From Cervus elaphus (taxonomy: Eukaryota; Chordata; Mammalia; Artiodactyla; Cervidae): 64,000 bases of DNA. The position numbers and the translations under genes are program-made. Positions 1-11,250 of this stretch are shown piece after piece. Within the stretch, counting starts at the first letter, position 1, and the number at the start of each line of letters is the position of its first letter. The DNA is taken from NCBI RefSeq assembly GCF_910594005.1, contig NC_057820.1:2609001-2673000 (forward strand). The letters are read 5' to 3'. The notes under the pieces are model-generated. The model did no database searches and was not told where the DNA came from. It saw nothing but the letters and a program-made list of their open reading frames with translations.

Positions 1-185
1 GATGAAAGGAGAAGCCCCCCCTGAAAAATAGATGTGAGGTGGCAGCTGTCTCCTGCAGCTGAGCTGCTGGCCCCTTGGATCTCAAGGTCTCAGAACAAGC
101 CTTTTTGAAGAGCACCAGGTCTTGCCTGCATCCAGGCCAAGTCAGCTTTCCCTGCCGGTTTTGGGAGAGGGGTGGCTTTTTCTTG

Positions 186-410
186 GGGCTTCCCAGGTAG
201 CGCTAGTGGTAAAGAACCCACCGACCAATGCAGGAGATGAAAGAGACCCAGGTTTGATCCCTGGGTCAGAAGATCCCCTGGAGGAGGGCATGGCACCCCG
301 CTCCAGTATTCTTGCCTGGAGAATCCCATGGACAGAGGAGGCTGGTGGGCTATAGTCTGTGGGGTCGCAAAGAGCCAGACGCAACTGAAGGGACTTAGCA
401 AGCAAGCACA
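186..410 (+). mobile_element. Bov-tA SINE
   Basis: Ruminant tRNA-Glu-derived SINE. The tRNA-like head (ggcttcccaggtagcgctag), the diverged B-box part (ggtttgatccctgggtcag) and the Bov-A unit (ctccagtattcttgcctgga) follow in order. The end is an AGC-rich tail (agcaagcaagca). No clean target duplication was found. Such SINEs have no protein; they are Pol III transcripts thought to be moved by BovB enzymes. Confidence 0.93.
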
Positions 411-464
411 CACGCTCTTTCTCAGACATCCCATCTCTCCAACTTCAACAGGAAGAGTGGCTGT

Positions 465-735
465 TGTCATTCAGTCGCTCAGTCATGTCCGACTCTTTGT
501 CCCATGGACTGCAGCACGCCAGGCCTCCCTGTCACCTGGGAGTCTGTCACCAACTCCCAGAGTTGACTCAAACGCACGTCCATTGAGTCGGTGATGCCAT
601 CCAACCATCTCATTCTCTGTCGTCCCCTTCTCCTCCTGCCCCCAGTCTTTCCCAGCATCAGGATCTTTTCCAATGAGTCAGCTCTTCGCATCAGGTGGCC
701 AAAGTGTTGGAGCTTCAGCATCAGTCAGACGGCAG
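465..735 (-). mobile_element. BovB LINE 3' end, 5'-truncated
   Basis: Antisense copy of the BovB (RTE) 3' terminus. It starts with the characteristic cagtcgctcagtcatgtccg and runs through the block gatgccatccaaccatctca to aaagtgttggagcttcagca. Only the C-terminal end of ORF2 and the 3' tail remain, so it is non-functional. A short local duplication around 525-550 (tcacc...tcacc) distinguishes this copy. Confidence 0.9.
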
Positions 736-816
736 CTGTGGATTTCAGCTCAGACGAGGCTCAGATGCTCGTGCGTGTGTGTGTGGGGGGGGTGGTGAGG
801 GGCCACGTGCGGGCCT

Positions 817-818
<2 letters not shown>

Positions 819-854
<36 letters not shown>
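819..854. repeat. (TG)18 microsatellite
   Basis: Eighteen uninterrupted TG units, preceded by an imperfect TG/G-rich stretch from about 773. Pure arrays of this length are usually polymorphic. Confidence 0.95.
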
Positions 855-856
<2 letters not shown>

Positions 857-927
857 CGCACACGGTGTCCCGGTGGGCATTCTTATTAAGAAAAGCATCT
901 CCTTAGGTTATATATACAGAGGCAAGC

Positions 928-1051
928 TGCGGGCAGCATTTTTGTGTGTGTGTGTGTGTAATAAAGTTTTATTAAAGTATAAAGGAGATAGAGAAAGCTT
1001 CTGACATAGGCATCAGAAGAGGGCAAAAGAGTACCCTGCAGGCAGCATTTT
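928..1051 (-). mobile_element. Small retrocopy resembling an LTR-transcript 3' end, with target duplications
   Basis: A 15-base direct repeat, tgcNggcagcatttt, flanks the insert at 928-942 and 1037-1051 with one mismatch. Read on the minus strand, the insert ends with an AATAAA signal, a few bases, then a CA-rich and A-rich tail, as in a polyadenylated RNA copied by the L1 machinery. From memory, the AATAAA context resembles the R region of ruminant endogenous retrovirus LTRs. That assignment is inference. The insert is non-coding and only about 95 bases long. Confidence 0.55.
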
Positions 1052-1774
1052 AAGTTTCTCTTTTCTTAAAAGAACTGAAAGAAACACCTCTCTCAGCGAC
1101 CAAGGAGTGCTTGTGTCAGCAAAACAGGGCTGGGTTGCTTTGGGGATCTCATTAACTCCCCAGCATAGCACAGCTGACTTCCCCTCCAGGGGACAACACG
1201 GGCTCTCCCGACTTTTTTCTGATTTTTCCCGAGTGTCAGGCGTCGGGCGTCTGCCTGCACCCTAGGGAGGGGGGGACTCTCCATTCTCAGACCCCGCCCT
1301 CCTCACCCCTCTCGTTTCCCTGCATGTGGTTGAATTTGGCGTGCGTGTCGGGCCTACAGAGATGCAGGGTCCAATCAGCCTCTCTCCTGGGCCAGCTGGG
1401 TCAGCATCCCCTCTGGGAGGCGAGGTGACGCGGAGAAGACCGTCCCCCTCGTTCCTGACTTCTCATGGCTGTACAGTGAGGTTTAAACGAACGTCTGGGG
1501 CAGCTGTGATGGGAGAGGAGTCAGGCAGGGGATGGTCAGCAGGTTTCTGATTCCCCGCCAGGGAACCCGACGCTGCAGCTGTGGTCTGTGGGGAGGAGGA
1601 TGGTCATTGACCTGTGACGCCTGCCAAGGGCGGGCGCAGGAAGTGGGGGCAGAGGTCCCGTGTACCGAGCAGCGCTGAGCCGCCATCGTGGGTGTGGCTG
1701 TGAGGAGTGAGGGCGGCCATGGTTCCTGGTGACAGCCAGCTCTCCTGAGCGTCACTAGAGCCCGCCCAGCATCG
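1052..1774. other. Unique GC-rich DNA, nothing recognised
   Basis: No repeat family, RNA gene or convincing coding exon is visible. Short open frames occur on both strands, as expected for GC-rich sequence. Confidence 0.6.
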
Positions 1775-1880
1775 GTGCCTCAGGGCCTTTGCACCTGTTG
1801 CTCCGTCCGCCTGGAGCGCTGCCCCTCACCTGTGACCTCATTCATCCTCTGTGGTCCAGCTTGAGCGGGTCCTCCCCTGT
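1775..1880 (+). repeat. L2 LINE relic
   Basis: The phrase ctcagggcctttgcacctg followed by cgcctggagcgctgcccctc is the hallmark of the mammalian L2 3' region. The copy is short and diverged. Confidence 0.65.
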
Positions 1881-2786
1881 GCCACCACCTCACCCACCCT
1901 GTCCCAGGCGGGCACCCGGCCCCTCGACCCCACTGCTCTGTCTCCACCCTGTCTCCCCACGCCCGTGCTGGAGAGGGGCCCTCCCGGTACGCCTCGGTGC
2001 CCAGTGCCCTCCCAGGAGCCTGGCGTCACACAGGGTGCCCGCCTTCTGCAACTGGTGCCGACTTTTAGCTCTGGCTCCAGGCGGGCAACCTCCCTTGGCA
2101 AGAGCCCCCAACCTGCCTCAGAGGAATCGGGTCTCGCTCCAGGGTCTCCATTGCACTGGTCAATCATTTCTAGATATTTGAGAGTCACTTCTTCAGCTAG
2201 GTTGTACGTTTTCCCCTGGGCGCTCTGGGGAGGCAGGGGCCCAGTGATGACTGATTTTGCAGTTCCCTGGGGGCGCCTTGAATTCGTGGGCGAACTCCCT
2301 CTGGCCTTGAGAGACCATAGTCACGCCCCAGGGCTTTGAGATGCAGAAGCTGATGGCTGGTGTGGAAGGGCTGCTGAGAAGGGGACTCCCGGGGACCCCC
2401 AGCGGCCAGAGTGCAAAGAGCTTGGGGTAGACTGTGCAGAATGCAGGGAGCAGGTCTCTTCCTTGGGGGCAGAGCAGCCTTGCAGGGAACAGACAACGCT
2501 GACGGCAAGAGGGCCTGCGATTCAGCCGGGTGGGGGCAGGGGGGCTCTAGGAAGCAGGAGGTGTGTACGTGGAGTGGGGGCGCTGAGCCCCGCGGAGGGA
2601 ACGGGGTGGGCAAGGCTGGCCCCTCTTGGAAGCAACGGGGGGAGGGGTGCTCACCAGGGTCATCCAGCTATGGGGAAGAACAGGGACCTTCACCCAAGCA
2701 CCGCGGAGCGTGATGGAGCCAGGCGGCCACGCTCACGTTCCCACGCGGCTATTACTGTTCAAACACTCACTGTCTTTTCCTACTAT
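1881..2786. other. Unique GC-rich DNA, nothing recognised
   Basis: No repeat or gene signature was identified. Overlapping open frames on both strands show no family motif. Confidence 0.55.
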
Positions 2787-3339
2787 TCATGGGTTCTCAA
2801 GGCAAGAATGCTGAAGCGGTTTGCCATTCCCTTCTCCAGTGGACCACAGTTTGTTAGAACTCTCCACCACGACCCGTCCGTCTTGGGTGGCCCTAGGCAT
2901 GGCTCATAGTTTCACTGATGTATGGATGAGAGAGTTGGACCATAAAGAAAGCTGAACGCCGAAGAATTGATGCTTTTGAACTGTGGTGTTGGAGAAGACT
3001 CTTGAGAGTCCCTTGGACAGCAAGGAGATCCAACCAGTCCATCCTAAAGGAAATCAGTCCTGAATATTCATTGGAAGGACTGATGCTGAAGCTGAAACTC
3101 CAGGACTTTGGCCACCTGATGTGAAGGACTGACTCATTTGAAAAGACCCTGATGCTGGGAAAGTTTGAAGGCAGGAGGAGAAGGGGACGACAGAATGAGA
3201 TGGTTGGATGGCATCACCGACTCGATGGAGAGGAGTTTGAGTAAACTCTGGGAGTTGGTGATGGACAGGGAGGCCTGGCTGGCTGCAGTCCATGGGGTCC
3301 TAAAGAGTCGGACACAACTGAGTGACTGAGCTGAACTGA
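2787..3339 (+). mobile_element. BovB LINE, internally deleted
   Basis: Two separate parts of BovB are fused. Positions 2787-2908 match an upstream BovB segment (gggttctcaaggcaagaatg, then a ccacgacccgtccgtcttgg block). From about 2915 the sequence jumps to the end of ORF2 (gagagttggaccataaagaa) and continues to the 3' terminus ending gagctgaactgaa. The reverse transcriptase core is missing. In-frame stops, such as tga at about 3121, break what remains. No target duplication was found. Confidence 0.85.
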
Positions 3340-3639
3340 AGAGACCTCACTGTCTGGTCGCTCCCCCGGCTCAGGAGTGCGGCCCGGGTCCCTGTGGCCA
3401 ATGAGAGGAGGCTGGAAGTGGCTTGTCCCCCTGGGAGCAGAAGCTTGGCTTCCTCTCCTTCCCTCAGCAGTGCCCCCACCCCAGCAAACTGGGAGCTGGA
3501 ACAGAGAGACAGACAGACATGCAACCTGAGGAAGAGGCAGACTTATTTCTCCAGGTCCCGGGGCCTGGGGGGCAGTTTGTCCTTGCAGTGTGACTCAGCC
3601 TTCGCTGCCTGAGACTCCCAGCTTCACTGTTATATGTGC
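3340..3639. other. Unique sequence, nothing recognised
   Basis: GC-rich spacer between BovB and a MIR relic, with no identifiable feature. Confidence 0.5.
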
Positions 3640-3770
3640 AGTCTGGCCTCAGTTTTCCCAGCTGTAGAATGGGGTAATGACAGGCCCCCTCCAGGGCTGT
3701 GTGTGAGAATGAGCTACTCCTTACACGTAAAGCACTCAGTAAAGGCACTCAGCTTGAAGTGAATGCTCTT
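3640..3770 (+). repeat. MIR SINE relic
   Basis: The conserved MIR core is readable: cctcagttttcccagctgta, an aatggggtaatga block and then gtaaagcactcagtaaaggc. This is an old, inactive tRNA-derived SINE. Confidence 0.7.
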
Positions 3771-5049
3771 AGCAAGAAGTAACAGCAAGAAAAATTCTGA
3801 TTTCTATCGAGACCTCAGCCTTGATTCCGGTCACCTCAGTCCAGAGACCCATCCACACAGTAACTTCCCCACCTGGAGCCCCACGGAACACTGGTCCTTA
3901 GCATGCTGACAGATGGGCCATGAAAACTGCAACTTGGAGAACTGAAGGTTAAACCAAATTAAATTGTTGATTTTGATGCCCGGCTTCTTGGAGCCTTGCA
4001 TATGCTAACAGGCCTTTGACTTTCCAAGAGTCTGCTTCCCCACGTGTGATCATGAGAGTGTGACGATATGCGTGTGTGCGTGTATGCATCCTGGCTGGTG
4101 GGAGTGGGCCTCGGAGTCGACCCAGGGGCAGAAAGAGGGAGGCGCAGACCGCGGTGGGGAGGAAGGGAGGAGGAGCGTGATTGAGGGGGAGGTCCCAGGG
4201 CTGGGGCACCTGAGCCTTTGTCTTTAAAGACGGAGGGGAGACGGAAGGCGACCAGGACTGCTTGATGGCTTGGGGCACCTTGGGTTCGGGGCTGGTGTCT
4301 GGGAGACGGGAAGGGGAGGGCCCTGGGTTCAGACCCTGTGGGGGCTCTCAGGGCCAGGCGGCTGCAGGGGGCAGTGGGCGGCTGGGTCCCGCCTTGGGGT
4401 GCGGGTCCACCTCCGGCTGCCTGGAGCCTGAGGCTACGGGACTCTCAGAGTCTGGCCTGCTCCCTTGCTCTTGGCAAGTGGCTCGGGCAGAGGCTAATTG
4501 GATCTGCAGATTTGGTGCGGCTGTTTACAGAAAGCTTTTAGTCCCCAGGACAGGGTGGAAATTGGATTTCAGGCTCCTGGCTTAAAGACGCTCCCTGATT
4601 CCCAACGCCCATCCTTCTGTGTGTCGGGGGCTCGGGCAGCTGCCTCCATCCAGGGGAGACGATAAATTATGCGTCCATTTAATACCAGCTCAGGCCAGAT
4701 GGATGCCAGGGGCTTGAGCCGTCCAGCGTGTCTCATCTCTGAACAAATCCATTTTGCTGACATGAGCACAGAACTCCGGGCTGGCGGTCACTCGAGAAGT
4801 TTCCTCAACGAGAGCACTAGGCTCCGGTCGTGTGTCTGGGTCTGCGGGACCCTGGGGAAGGGCGGCCCTCTGTGCCCCGGGCTACCTGGTGAGACCCCTG
4901 GAAGGAGTGATGCATCTTTTCTTCACAGAAGCACCCAGCGGCTCCTGGGCAGTTAGTCTTGGCAAAGATGCTGTAAATGTGCCGGCCGGAGTGCTGGGGG
5001 CCGTTTACACTCCTTGTGTGACTCTGGGACGGTGGCTGTGTGCCCACCC
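3771..5049. other. Unique DNA with an AT-richer island at about 4480-4800
   Basis: No repeat or gene is recognised. The segment around 4480-4800 (for example gataaattatgcgtccattt) is less GC-rich than its surroundings and not repeat-like. It could be a conserved non-coding element, but this cannot be judged without comparison to other genomes. Confidence 0.45.
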
Positions 5050-5112
5050 TGTTCCCGTCCATCTCAAGCTGCAAAGCCACCTCCTTCAGGAAGCCCTCGA
5101 TGCTTTTTCTCA
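5050..5112 (+). repeat. Possible L2 relic
   Basis: A short match to the L2-type phrase 'cacctccttcaggaagccct'. Too short for a firm assignment. Confidence 0.35.
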
Positions 5113-7117
5113 CTTCTCTGACCTGTCACTGCTGAAACCACTACCTGGCCCAGATGCAGGCTGCCTGGGGTAGCCTTTTTCAAGAGTGAGTCTCCCGAGG
5201 CTTGTTGGAATCCTCTTCCCTGGGGACGACCTCTCTATCTCTCTGGAAACCCTTCTTGAGCCGAGAGAGGCAGAGAGAGGGGGTCTCCAGGGAGAACCGG
5301 GACTTGAATAGAGGGGAAAGAGAGATGGGGCAGAGCTGCACCCCGCTGTCTGCGTGGAGGGCAGGGCCTGGCCACGCTCTCCCTGTTTCCACGAGAAGCT
5401 TCCAGAAAAGTGTGTTCTGTGACTCTGTTTGGAAAGGGAGGAGACCAAGGCCCAGGAGGGTGGAGGCTTGACCAGGATGAGCTCTCTGCTCCAGGGGCCT
5501 CCCAGACACCCCTGCCCCTGTTCTGTCTCCCCCCGGGGCCAGCCCCGTTCCTGTCCACGCGGGGCACCTCGCCTCCCAGGTGCAAACACGGAGTGGACAG
5601 TGACGTGGGTCCTGGGTTGTGGTGGGGACGCAACCCCAGGCCTGCAGGGACTAGGCCCTCGGATATGCTCAGAGGCAGCCATGTCCACATGCGTGTTCAC
5701 AACGCAAGGGCATCGCGTGCCAGCTGGGATGATGCAAACGTGCGTGACGATGTTCACATGATCGGCTTCGCTTGGTGAGCAGAGCTTCAAACAACCGAAC
5801 TGGGGGCAAGTGGCTTTGCCTGCCTGGCTTCAGTATTCTCCATGGACCAAGCTTCGGAGCATCTTCCCCTGAGCTGGCAGCAGCAACAAGCATCTGAGGA
5901 AGGGTGTCAGAAGCCAGACAGGCCAGGAATGTGGAGGGCGGGCCCTTGTGTGTCCCCATCAAGGTGGCCATCTGCTAAGCGCCTGCTGTCGGCCCAGGGC
6001 TCGGCCGGGAGCCAGGAGCAGAGAGGACATCCCCGCAGCGTCCAACGGTCTCCTGATGCCACAGGGTTTGTGATCAGGGGTGTGGGGGGAGGGGTGCCCT
6101 TGTAACCCCCAGACTCAGATTCAGCTGCGAGGGAGGGGAGCGCAGAAGAGGGGCCAGGTCAGTGGGGACGGCCACCGCTCGGTGCCACGTGCCCTCCGCC
6201 AGCTGGGGTGTCAGCAAGACGGGCTCCGTGGGGAGAAGGGCTGGAGGCTGCTCGCTGATTCCTTCGTTCCCGCCACACTGCCTCTGCCAAGAGCACAGCC
6301 CGGCCCTCCCCTGCAGGAGGTCCAGGTCCCCTCACTCCAGGGGAACCAAGCGGAGGGGTAATGGTGTCAGTAACCCAGCGTGGAGAGGTGCCCGAGACGA
6401 CCGACCCAGAAAAATGGGAACGTGAGCCTGTAAGAAGAGAAGCTTACAGAAACGCATATGCTCCTGGCAGAGGCCAGAAAGCGATGTTTTTAAAAGCCGA
6501 GCTGGGGGCAGTGAGACCTCAGGCACCTGGCTTCTCACCCCTTCCCTGGCCCCTCCACCTTCTCCCGGCCATGGCGGGTGTGTTTCCGTAAGAAGCATCA
6601 TTGCAGGGTGGTGGAGGTGAGCCATGGGCTTCGCCTGGGGTGGGAAGGCTCGCCTGGGGTGGGAAGACCTGCCCCGCTGGGGGCGTCAGGCGCACTGGGT
6701 GTCCCAGGCTGGTGGAAACATCAGAGACAGAAGAGGAGGGAGCTTCTCTCTCAAGAAATTAATCCAGAAATTAATCACCAGGAGAGGAGCCAATTCCCAC
6801 CCCCCCCCAAAAAAAATTGTTAGAAATGGAAGATGCTTGCCACCTGGAACTGGGCGAGAATGATGAATAATAAATGTCACTCTTTTTCTGGAAGAGACAA
6901 TGCGAAGCTGTGATTTAGTAATTACCCACATGTCTTTGTCAAATCCTTCGAAGGGTCCCCCAGCATGCTCACACTGTCGTGTTGGGTTTTCAGAGGAAGG
7001 AGGAAAAGTGGAGGCCCAGGTGGGAAGGGCCACCTTGGCTGGGGTGGGGGGTGCTCAGACGGGTCCGGTCCCGAGTGCTGGGTCCCACCGACAATTCTTG
7101 CATCACTGCTCACCCAA
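5113..7117. other. Unique GC-rich DNA with a small tandem duplication
   Basis: No gene or repeat family was recognised. An 18-base unit (cgcctggggtgggaag core) is repeated twice at about 6633-6668. A C8A8 homopolymer pair lies near 6800-6818. Confidence 0.5.
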
Positions 7118-7250
7118 ACAGTGCTCCTTTTTAGAGATGAGGACACGGGGGCCCAGAGAGATTGAGTCACCTGCCCAAAGATCCACAGCAAAAATGCCAA
7201 CCCAGGATTCAGTCCTAAGACCGTGTGACCCCCCAAACCTGTGTTCAGCC
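7118..7250 (-). repeat. MIR SINE relic
   Basis: Antisense MIR core: gagatgaggacacgggggcc, cagagagattgagtcacctg and a diverged gattcagtcctaagaccgtg end. An ancient inactive copy. Confidence 0.65.
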
Positions 7251-9227
7251 CTTTAATTTAGTCCATACAAGAGGAGGGGGTCCAGGACAGCACCGCCTCC
7301 CTGCCGTCCACCAGATGGAGCCCCTGCTCAGCACGGGGTCCTGGGAACAGAGGCTGACCCTGGGGTCAGCAGGACAGTGGGATGAGCCAGATTCACCAGG
7401 TGAAGAGACAGGACTGCGGTCAAAGTTCAACCTCAGAAACGCGATGACTAAATCTGAAGTATATCCCACGCGATATTAGGAAATACACTATGAACACAGT
7501 CATTGTTTATCTGAAATGGAAATTTAAGTGGGGGCCCCTTTTTATCTGGCGATGCTGTTAGGAGGGAGGCCAGAGCGGGCATCCACGCAGGCCCGCTTCT
7601 CGGGTGGCATGAAATCCCCGGGGCAGCTGAAGGGCCGCGTGCCAGGCACCCTCCGTCCCTGCGGCTCTCTGCTCCTCTGCTCCAGCTGCTGCAGCCTCTG
7701 GCCCCGCCCCGTCCCCGGGCTGGGCGTGGGGATGACCAGTCCCTCCTGGGGACCCTCACTGGCCAGGATCTGGAGAATGTCCTTGTTTCTGCATCACTGC
7801 TCTTAGCCCAGCACAACCTGGGGAGCCCCATTTTTATGCCACTGTTAGTTTCACCACTTTTTTTTTTACAGACAGGACACCAGAACCCAGAGGCGGATGG
7901 TATGACTCTCACAACATCCCACAGTGGGGAGCGGGCACGTGGTTATGCCCCCAGAGCTGAGGCCTCTGCATGGGCGCCTGGCTGGGAGGGAGGCCGGGTG
8001 GGCCACGTGGTCCAGCCTGGAGTCGTCCCGCAGTCACTGTTTTCTGGGGTACCAGAGTCCTGGGGTGTGTGGGGGGGAGAGTCCTCCCCGGCTGCTGACT
8101 CTGGGGTGTGGGGGCGCTCCTGGGAGCACTCCTGGAGCGGCTTTCACAGTGAGACGCCGCTCTGATGGGAAGGTGGCCGACTCCACGGCCAGAGAAACAG
8201 GAGGCAAACAGCAACAAGGGACGCTCCCCAGCACTTCATTCTACAAAACAGACGCCCATGGCAGTAATGGTGTAAGAGTAGGCCCCCGGGCAGGGGAGGT
8301 GAGCAGGGTCCCGCCTCTGGAGGCGTCCCACCCCGGCCCCTGGGGAGAGCGGCAGCTGTTTTGTAACCTGTGTTCCCCCGCCCCTCGCTTCCACGCCCTT
8401 TGGGGGAAAGGAAGACCAGGTACTCGGAGCCGACAGATCCAGGGCCGCGCAGGTGCACCCCCAAAGCTCTGACGGCCCAACTCTCCTTTCTGGTCTTTCC
8501 CTTAGTCATCCATTTGGTGGCAAGACCCGTCCCGAGCCGACTCACGGACAGTCGTCTGTTTCTGAAGCTCTCGTCTTGCTGCACGTCTGTGATGCGTTTG
8601 GTTAACGAGGGTCCCGGCCCCTGCGGCACCGTGAAACGTGCCCAGAGTGTGCGGTGGTCTCTGTAAAGGCTGAGTCCCCAAGCCCACCTGCCCAGGGCCT
8701 CCTGGGGGGGCCCCCACGCTCTGGCTGAGGGATGGAGCCCAGTCAGAGGCCCGCCACCCCCACCCCGCTTCTCCTGGGAGAACCCTGCCCGTCCTGGTTC
8801 AGAAGCCCGCCCCGCCAGACGGTGCTGGGCACGCAGTAGCCAGGGCACCTGGGCCACTGGGCCACAGGCCTGGGAGGGATGGTGCGGTCCCCCAGCTCAT
8901 AGCGCCCAGCTTGGGGCTCCACGCTCGGCAGTCCTAACGGTTTTATCCTTGCCTGTGTGTTCTATGAGTGAAGGGCGGGGGGGGGGTAGTTCATGGGGTC
9001 CTGCCTCCCACCCCCTCCAGGCTCAGACTCGAGGGAGGGGCTCCAGGGGCCCCTCTGCCCCGCCCAGCGACCCTTCCCTGCTGGGCAGAGCCTGGTCCAC
9101 CTCAGTCTCAGGGTGGAGCTCCGGGGTCTGCACGCACCCCTCAGAACCCCTCACGCCGGCGGTGCAGAGGACACAACAGGGCAAGAGAGAGGGGCAGAGA
9201 AAGGAGCGGGGCTCTTCCTGCCTGTTT
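7251..9227. other. Unique GC-rich DNA, nothing recognised
   Basis: No repeat family or RNA gene was identified. A 237-codon minus-strand frame (8144-8857) lacks any recognisable domain and is judged a chance open frame. Confidence 0.5.
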
Positions 9228-9258
9228 CTTTTTTAACTGAGGTCACATTGGTTGGTAA

Positions 9259-9471
9259 GTAATCCCGCCCTGGTGGCTTAGACGGTAAAGACTCCACCTG
9301 CAATGAAGGAGAACCTGGTCCGATCCCTGGGTCGGGAAGATCCCCTGGAGAAGGGAATGGCAACCCACCCCAGTATTCCCACCTGGAGGATCCCCATGGA
9401 AGGAGGAGCCAGGTGGGCTACAGTCCATGGGGTCGCAGAGAGTCGGACATGAGTGAGCGACTCACCCTTTA
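9259..9471 (+). mobile_element. Bov-tA SINE inside L1
   Basis: The tRNA head (cctggtggcttagacggtaa), the box ccgatccctgggtcgggaag and the Bov-A unit end at gagtgagcgactcaccc. It is flanked by a target duplication, gttggtaa at 9251-9258 and gttgataa at 9472-9479, with one mismatch. Both flanks are L1 sequence. Confidence 0.92.
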
Positions 9472-9531
9472 GTTGATAACGTCATATGTTCCCGTGACAA
9501 CATTGTGTTTCTATTTCTGTGTCCATGACAG

Positions 9532-10672
9532 CGTTGTTATTCAGTCGCTCAGTCGTGTCCAAGTCTTTGCGATTCCCGGGACTGCAGCTCACCAGGCTTC
9601 CTTGCCCTTCGTTGTCTCCAGGAGTTTGCTCAAACTCATGTCCCCTGGTCCATTGAGTCGGTGATGCCATCCAACCATCTCATCCTGTGTCATCCCCTTC
9701 CCTTATCCTCACTCTTTCCCAGCATCAGGGTCTTTTCCAATGAATCGGCTCTTCACATCAGGTGGCCAAAGTATTGAAACTTCAGCTTCAGCATCAATCC
9801 TTCCAATGAACATTCAGGGTTGATTTCTTTTAGGATGGACTGGTTGGATCTCCTTGCTGTCCAAGGAACTCTCAAGAGTCTTCTCCTACACCACAGTTCG
9901 AAAGCATCAAATCTTCTGTGGTCAGCCTTCTTTATGGTTCTGTTTTCACATCCATATATGACTACTGGAAAAACCATAGCTTTGATTACACGGACCTTTG
10001 TCAGCAAAGTGATGGCTCTGCTTTTTTATACACTAAGTTTGTCATAGCTTTTCTTCCAAGGAGTGAGTGTCTTTTAATTTCGTGGCTGCAGTCACCATCC
10101 ACAGTGATTTTAGAGTTCAAGAAAATAAAATGTGCTCCTGTTTCCACTTTTCCCCCATCTATTTGCCATGAAGTGATGGGACCAGATGCCATGATCTTAG
10201 TTTTCTGAATGCTGAGTTTTAAGCCAGCTTTTTCACTCTCCTCTTTCATCTTCATCAAGAGGCTCTTTAGTTCCTCTTTGCTTTTTGCCCTCGGAGTGGT
10301 ATCATCTGCATATCTGAAGTTGTTTATATTTCTCCCAGCAATCTTGATTCCGGCTTGTGATTCATTCAGTGCAGGATTTTGCATGTTGTACTCTGCATAT
10401 AAGTTGAATAAGCAGGGTGACAATACACAGCCTTGACCTACTCCTTTCTCTATTTTGAACCAGTCTGTTGTTTCATGTCCAGTTCTAACTGTTGCTTCTT
10501 GACCCACATACAGGTTTCTCAGGAGGCAGGTCAGGTGGTTTGGTATTCCCATCTCTTAAAGAATTTTCCACAGTTTGTTGTGATCCACATAGCCAAAGGC
10601 TTTAGCATCATCAGTGAAGCAGAAGTAGATGTTTTTCTGGTATTCCCTTGCTTTTTCTATAATCCAATGTCG
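9532..10672 (-). mobile_element. BovB LINE, 3' portion (with inverted 5' portion next to it)
   Basis: Antisense BovB running from the 3' terminus (cagtcgctcagtcgtgtcca) up into the reverse transcriptase core. The element's sense strand is open at 10552-10001 and still shows the RT motif RYADD and the phrase GQGCVLSPCLFNLYAEY. The upstream edge lies near the codons for a lysine-rich AREFQ-like motif. The sequence immediately beyond 10672 flips orientation. Confidence 0.93.
10001..10552 (-). pseudogene. BovB ORF2 reverse transcriptase remnant
   Basis: 183 open codons covering RT motifs B and C. Motif B reads QGCVLSPCLFNLY and motif C reads RYADDTT. The frame lacks the N-terminal endonuclease and RT motif A and ends at a stop before the C-terminal region. 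It therefore cannot encode a working enzyme. In BovB, ORF2 normally carries an AP-type endonuclease followed by RT. Confidence 0.85.
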
Positions 10673-10994
10673 TGAAGTCAAGTGGGCCTTAGGACGCATT
10701 GCTATGAACAAATCTAGTGAAGGTGATGCAATTCCAGCTGAGCTGTTTAAAATCTTAAAAGATGATGCTATGAAAGTGTTGTCCTTGATATGCCAGTAAA
10801 TTTGGAAAACTCAGCAGTGGCCTCAGGACTGGAAAAGGTCAGCTTTCATTCCAATCCCAAAGAAAGGCAATGCCAAAGAATGTCCAAACTATCATACAAT
10901 TGCACTCATCTCACACGCTAGCAAAGTAATGCTCAAAATCCTTCAAGCCAGGCTTCAGCAGCTTGCAAACCGAGAACTTCCGGATGTACAGGTC
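10673..10994 (+). mobile_element. Inverted 5' portion of the same BovB insertion
   Basis: Sense-oriented BovB sequence (gtcaagtgggccttaggacg ... ctcatctcacacgctagcaa ... gagaacttccggatgtacag) abuts the antisense part. In the family order this segment lies just upstream of the antisense segment, with a few tens of bases missing between them. The far end (10994) is the most 3' point of the inverted piece, as twin priming predicts. L1 sequence resumes directly after it. Confidence 0.85.
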
Positions 10995-11250
10995 AGTGTT
11001 CCTACCACCAAGAGCAGTTCCATCCGTCATCGTGTAGCTGACCCCTGTACCCACCCTGCCCTCCCTGAGTCCCCCTCTCAGGCAACCCCTGCTCCGCTCT
11101 CTATCTACGTGTTTGATTTGTTCGTTTATTTTGTTCTTGTTGGTTTGATTACTTTTTTCAACTCCAAATGTGACTGAAATCCTACAGGATTTGCCTTTTT
11201 CTGTCTGACTTATTCCACTTAGCATAATGCCTTCAAGGCCCCTGTCTTCC

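Larger units (their letters stand above)
9228..11250 (-). mobile_element. L1 3' end (antisense), split by a SINE and a BovB
   Basis: L1 3'-UTR sequence is continuous once two insertions are removed: 9228-9258 (ctgaggtcacattggttggt), 9472-9531 (cattgtgtttctatttctgt) and 10995-11250 (tgacttattccacttagcat). The host element is therefore older than both the Bov-tA at 9259-9471 and the BovB at 9532-10994. No L1 coding sequence survives. Confidence 0.75.

Noticed and set aside
5110..5790. 226-codon minus-strand frame
   Set aside because: Opposed by several open plus-strand frames and lacking any family motif.
8144..8857. 237-codon minus-strand frame
   Set aside because: No recognisable domain, overlapping plus-strand frames of similar size, and no supporting splice or promoter signals.
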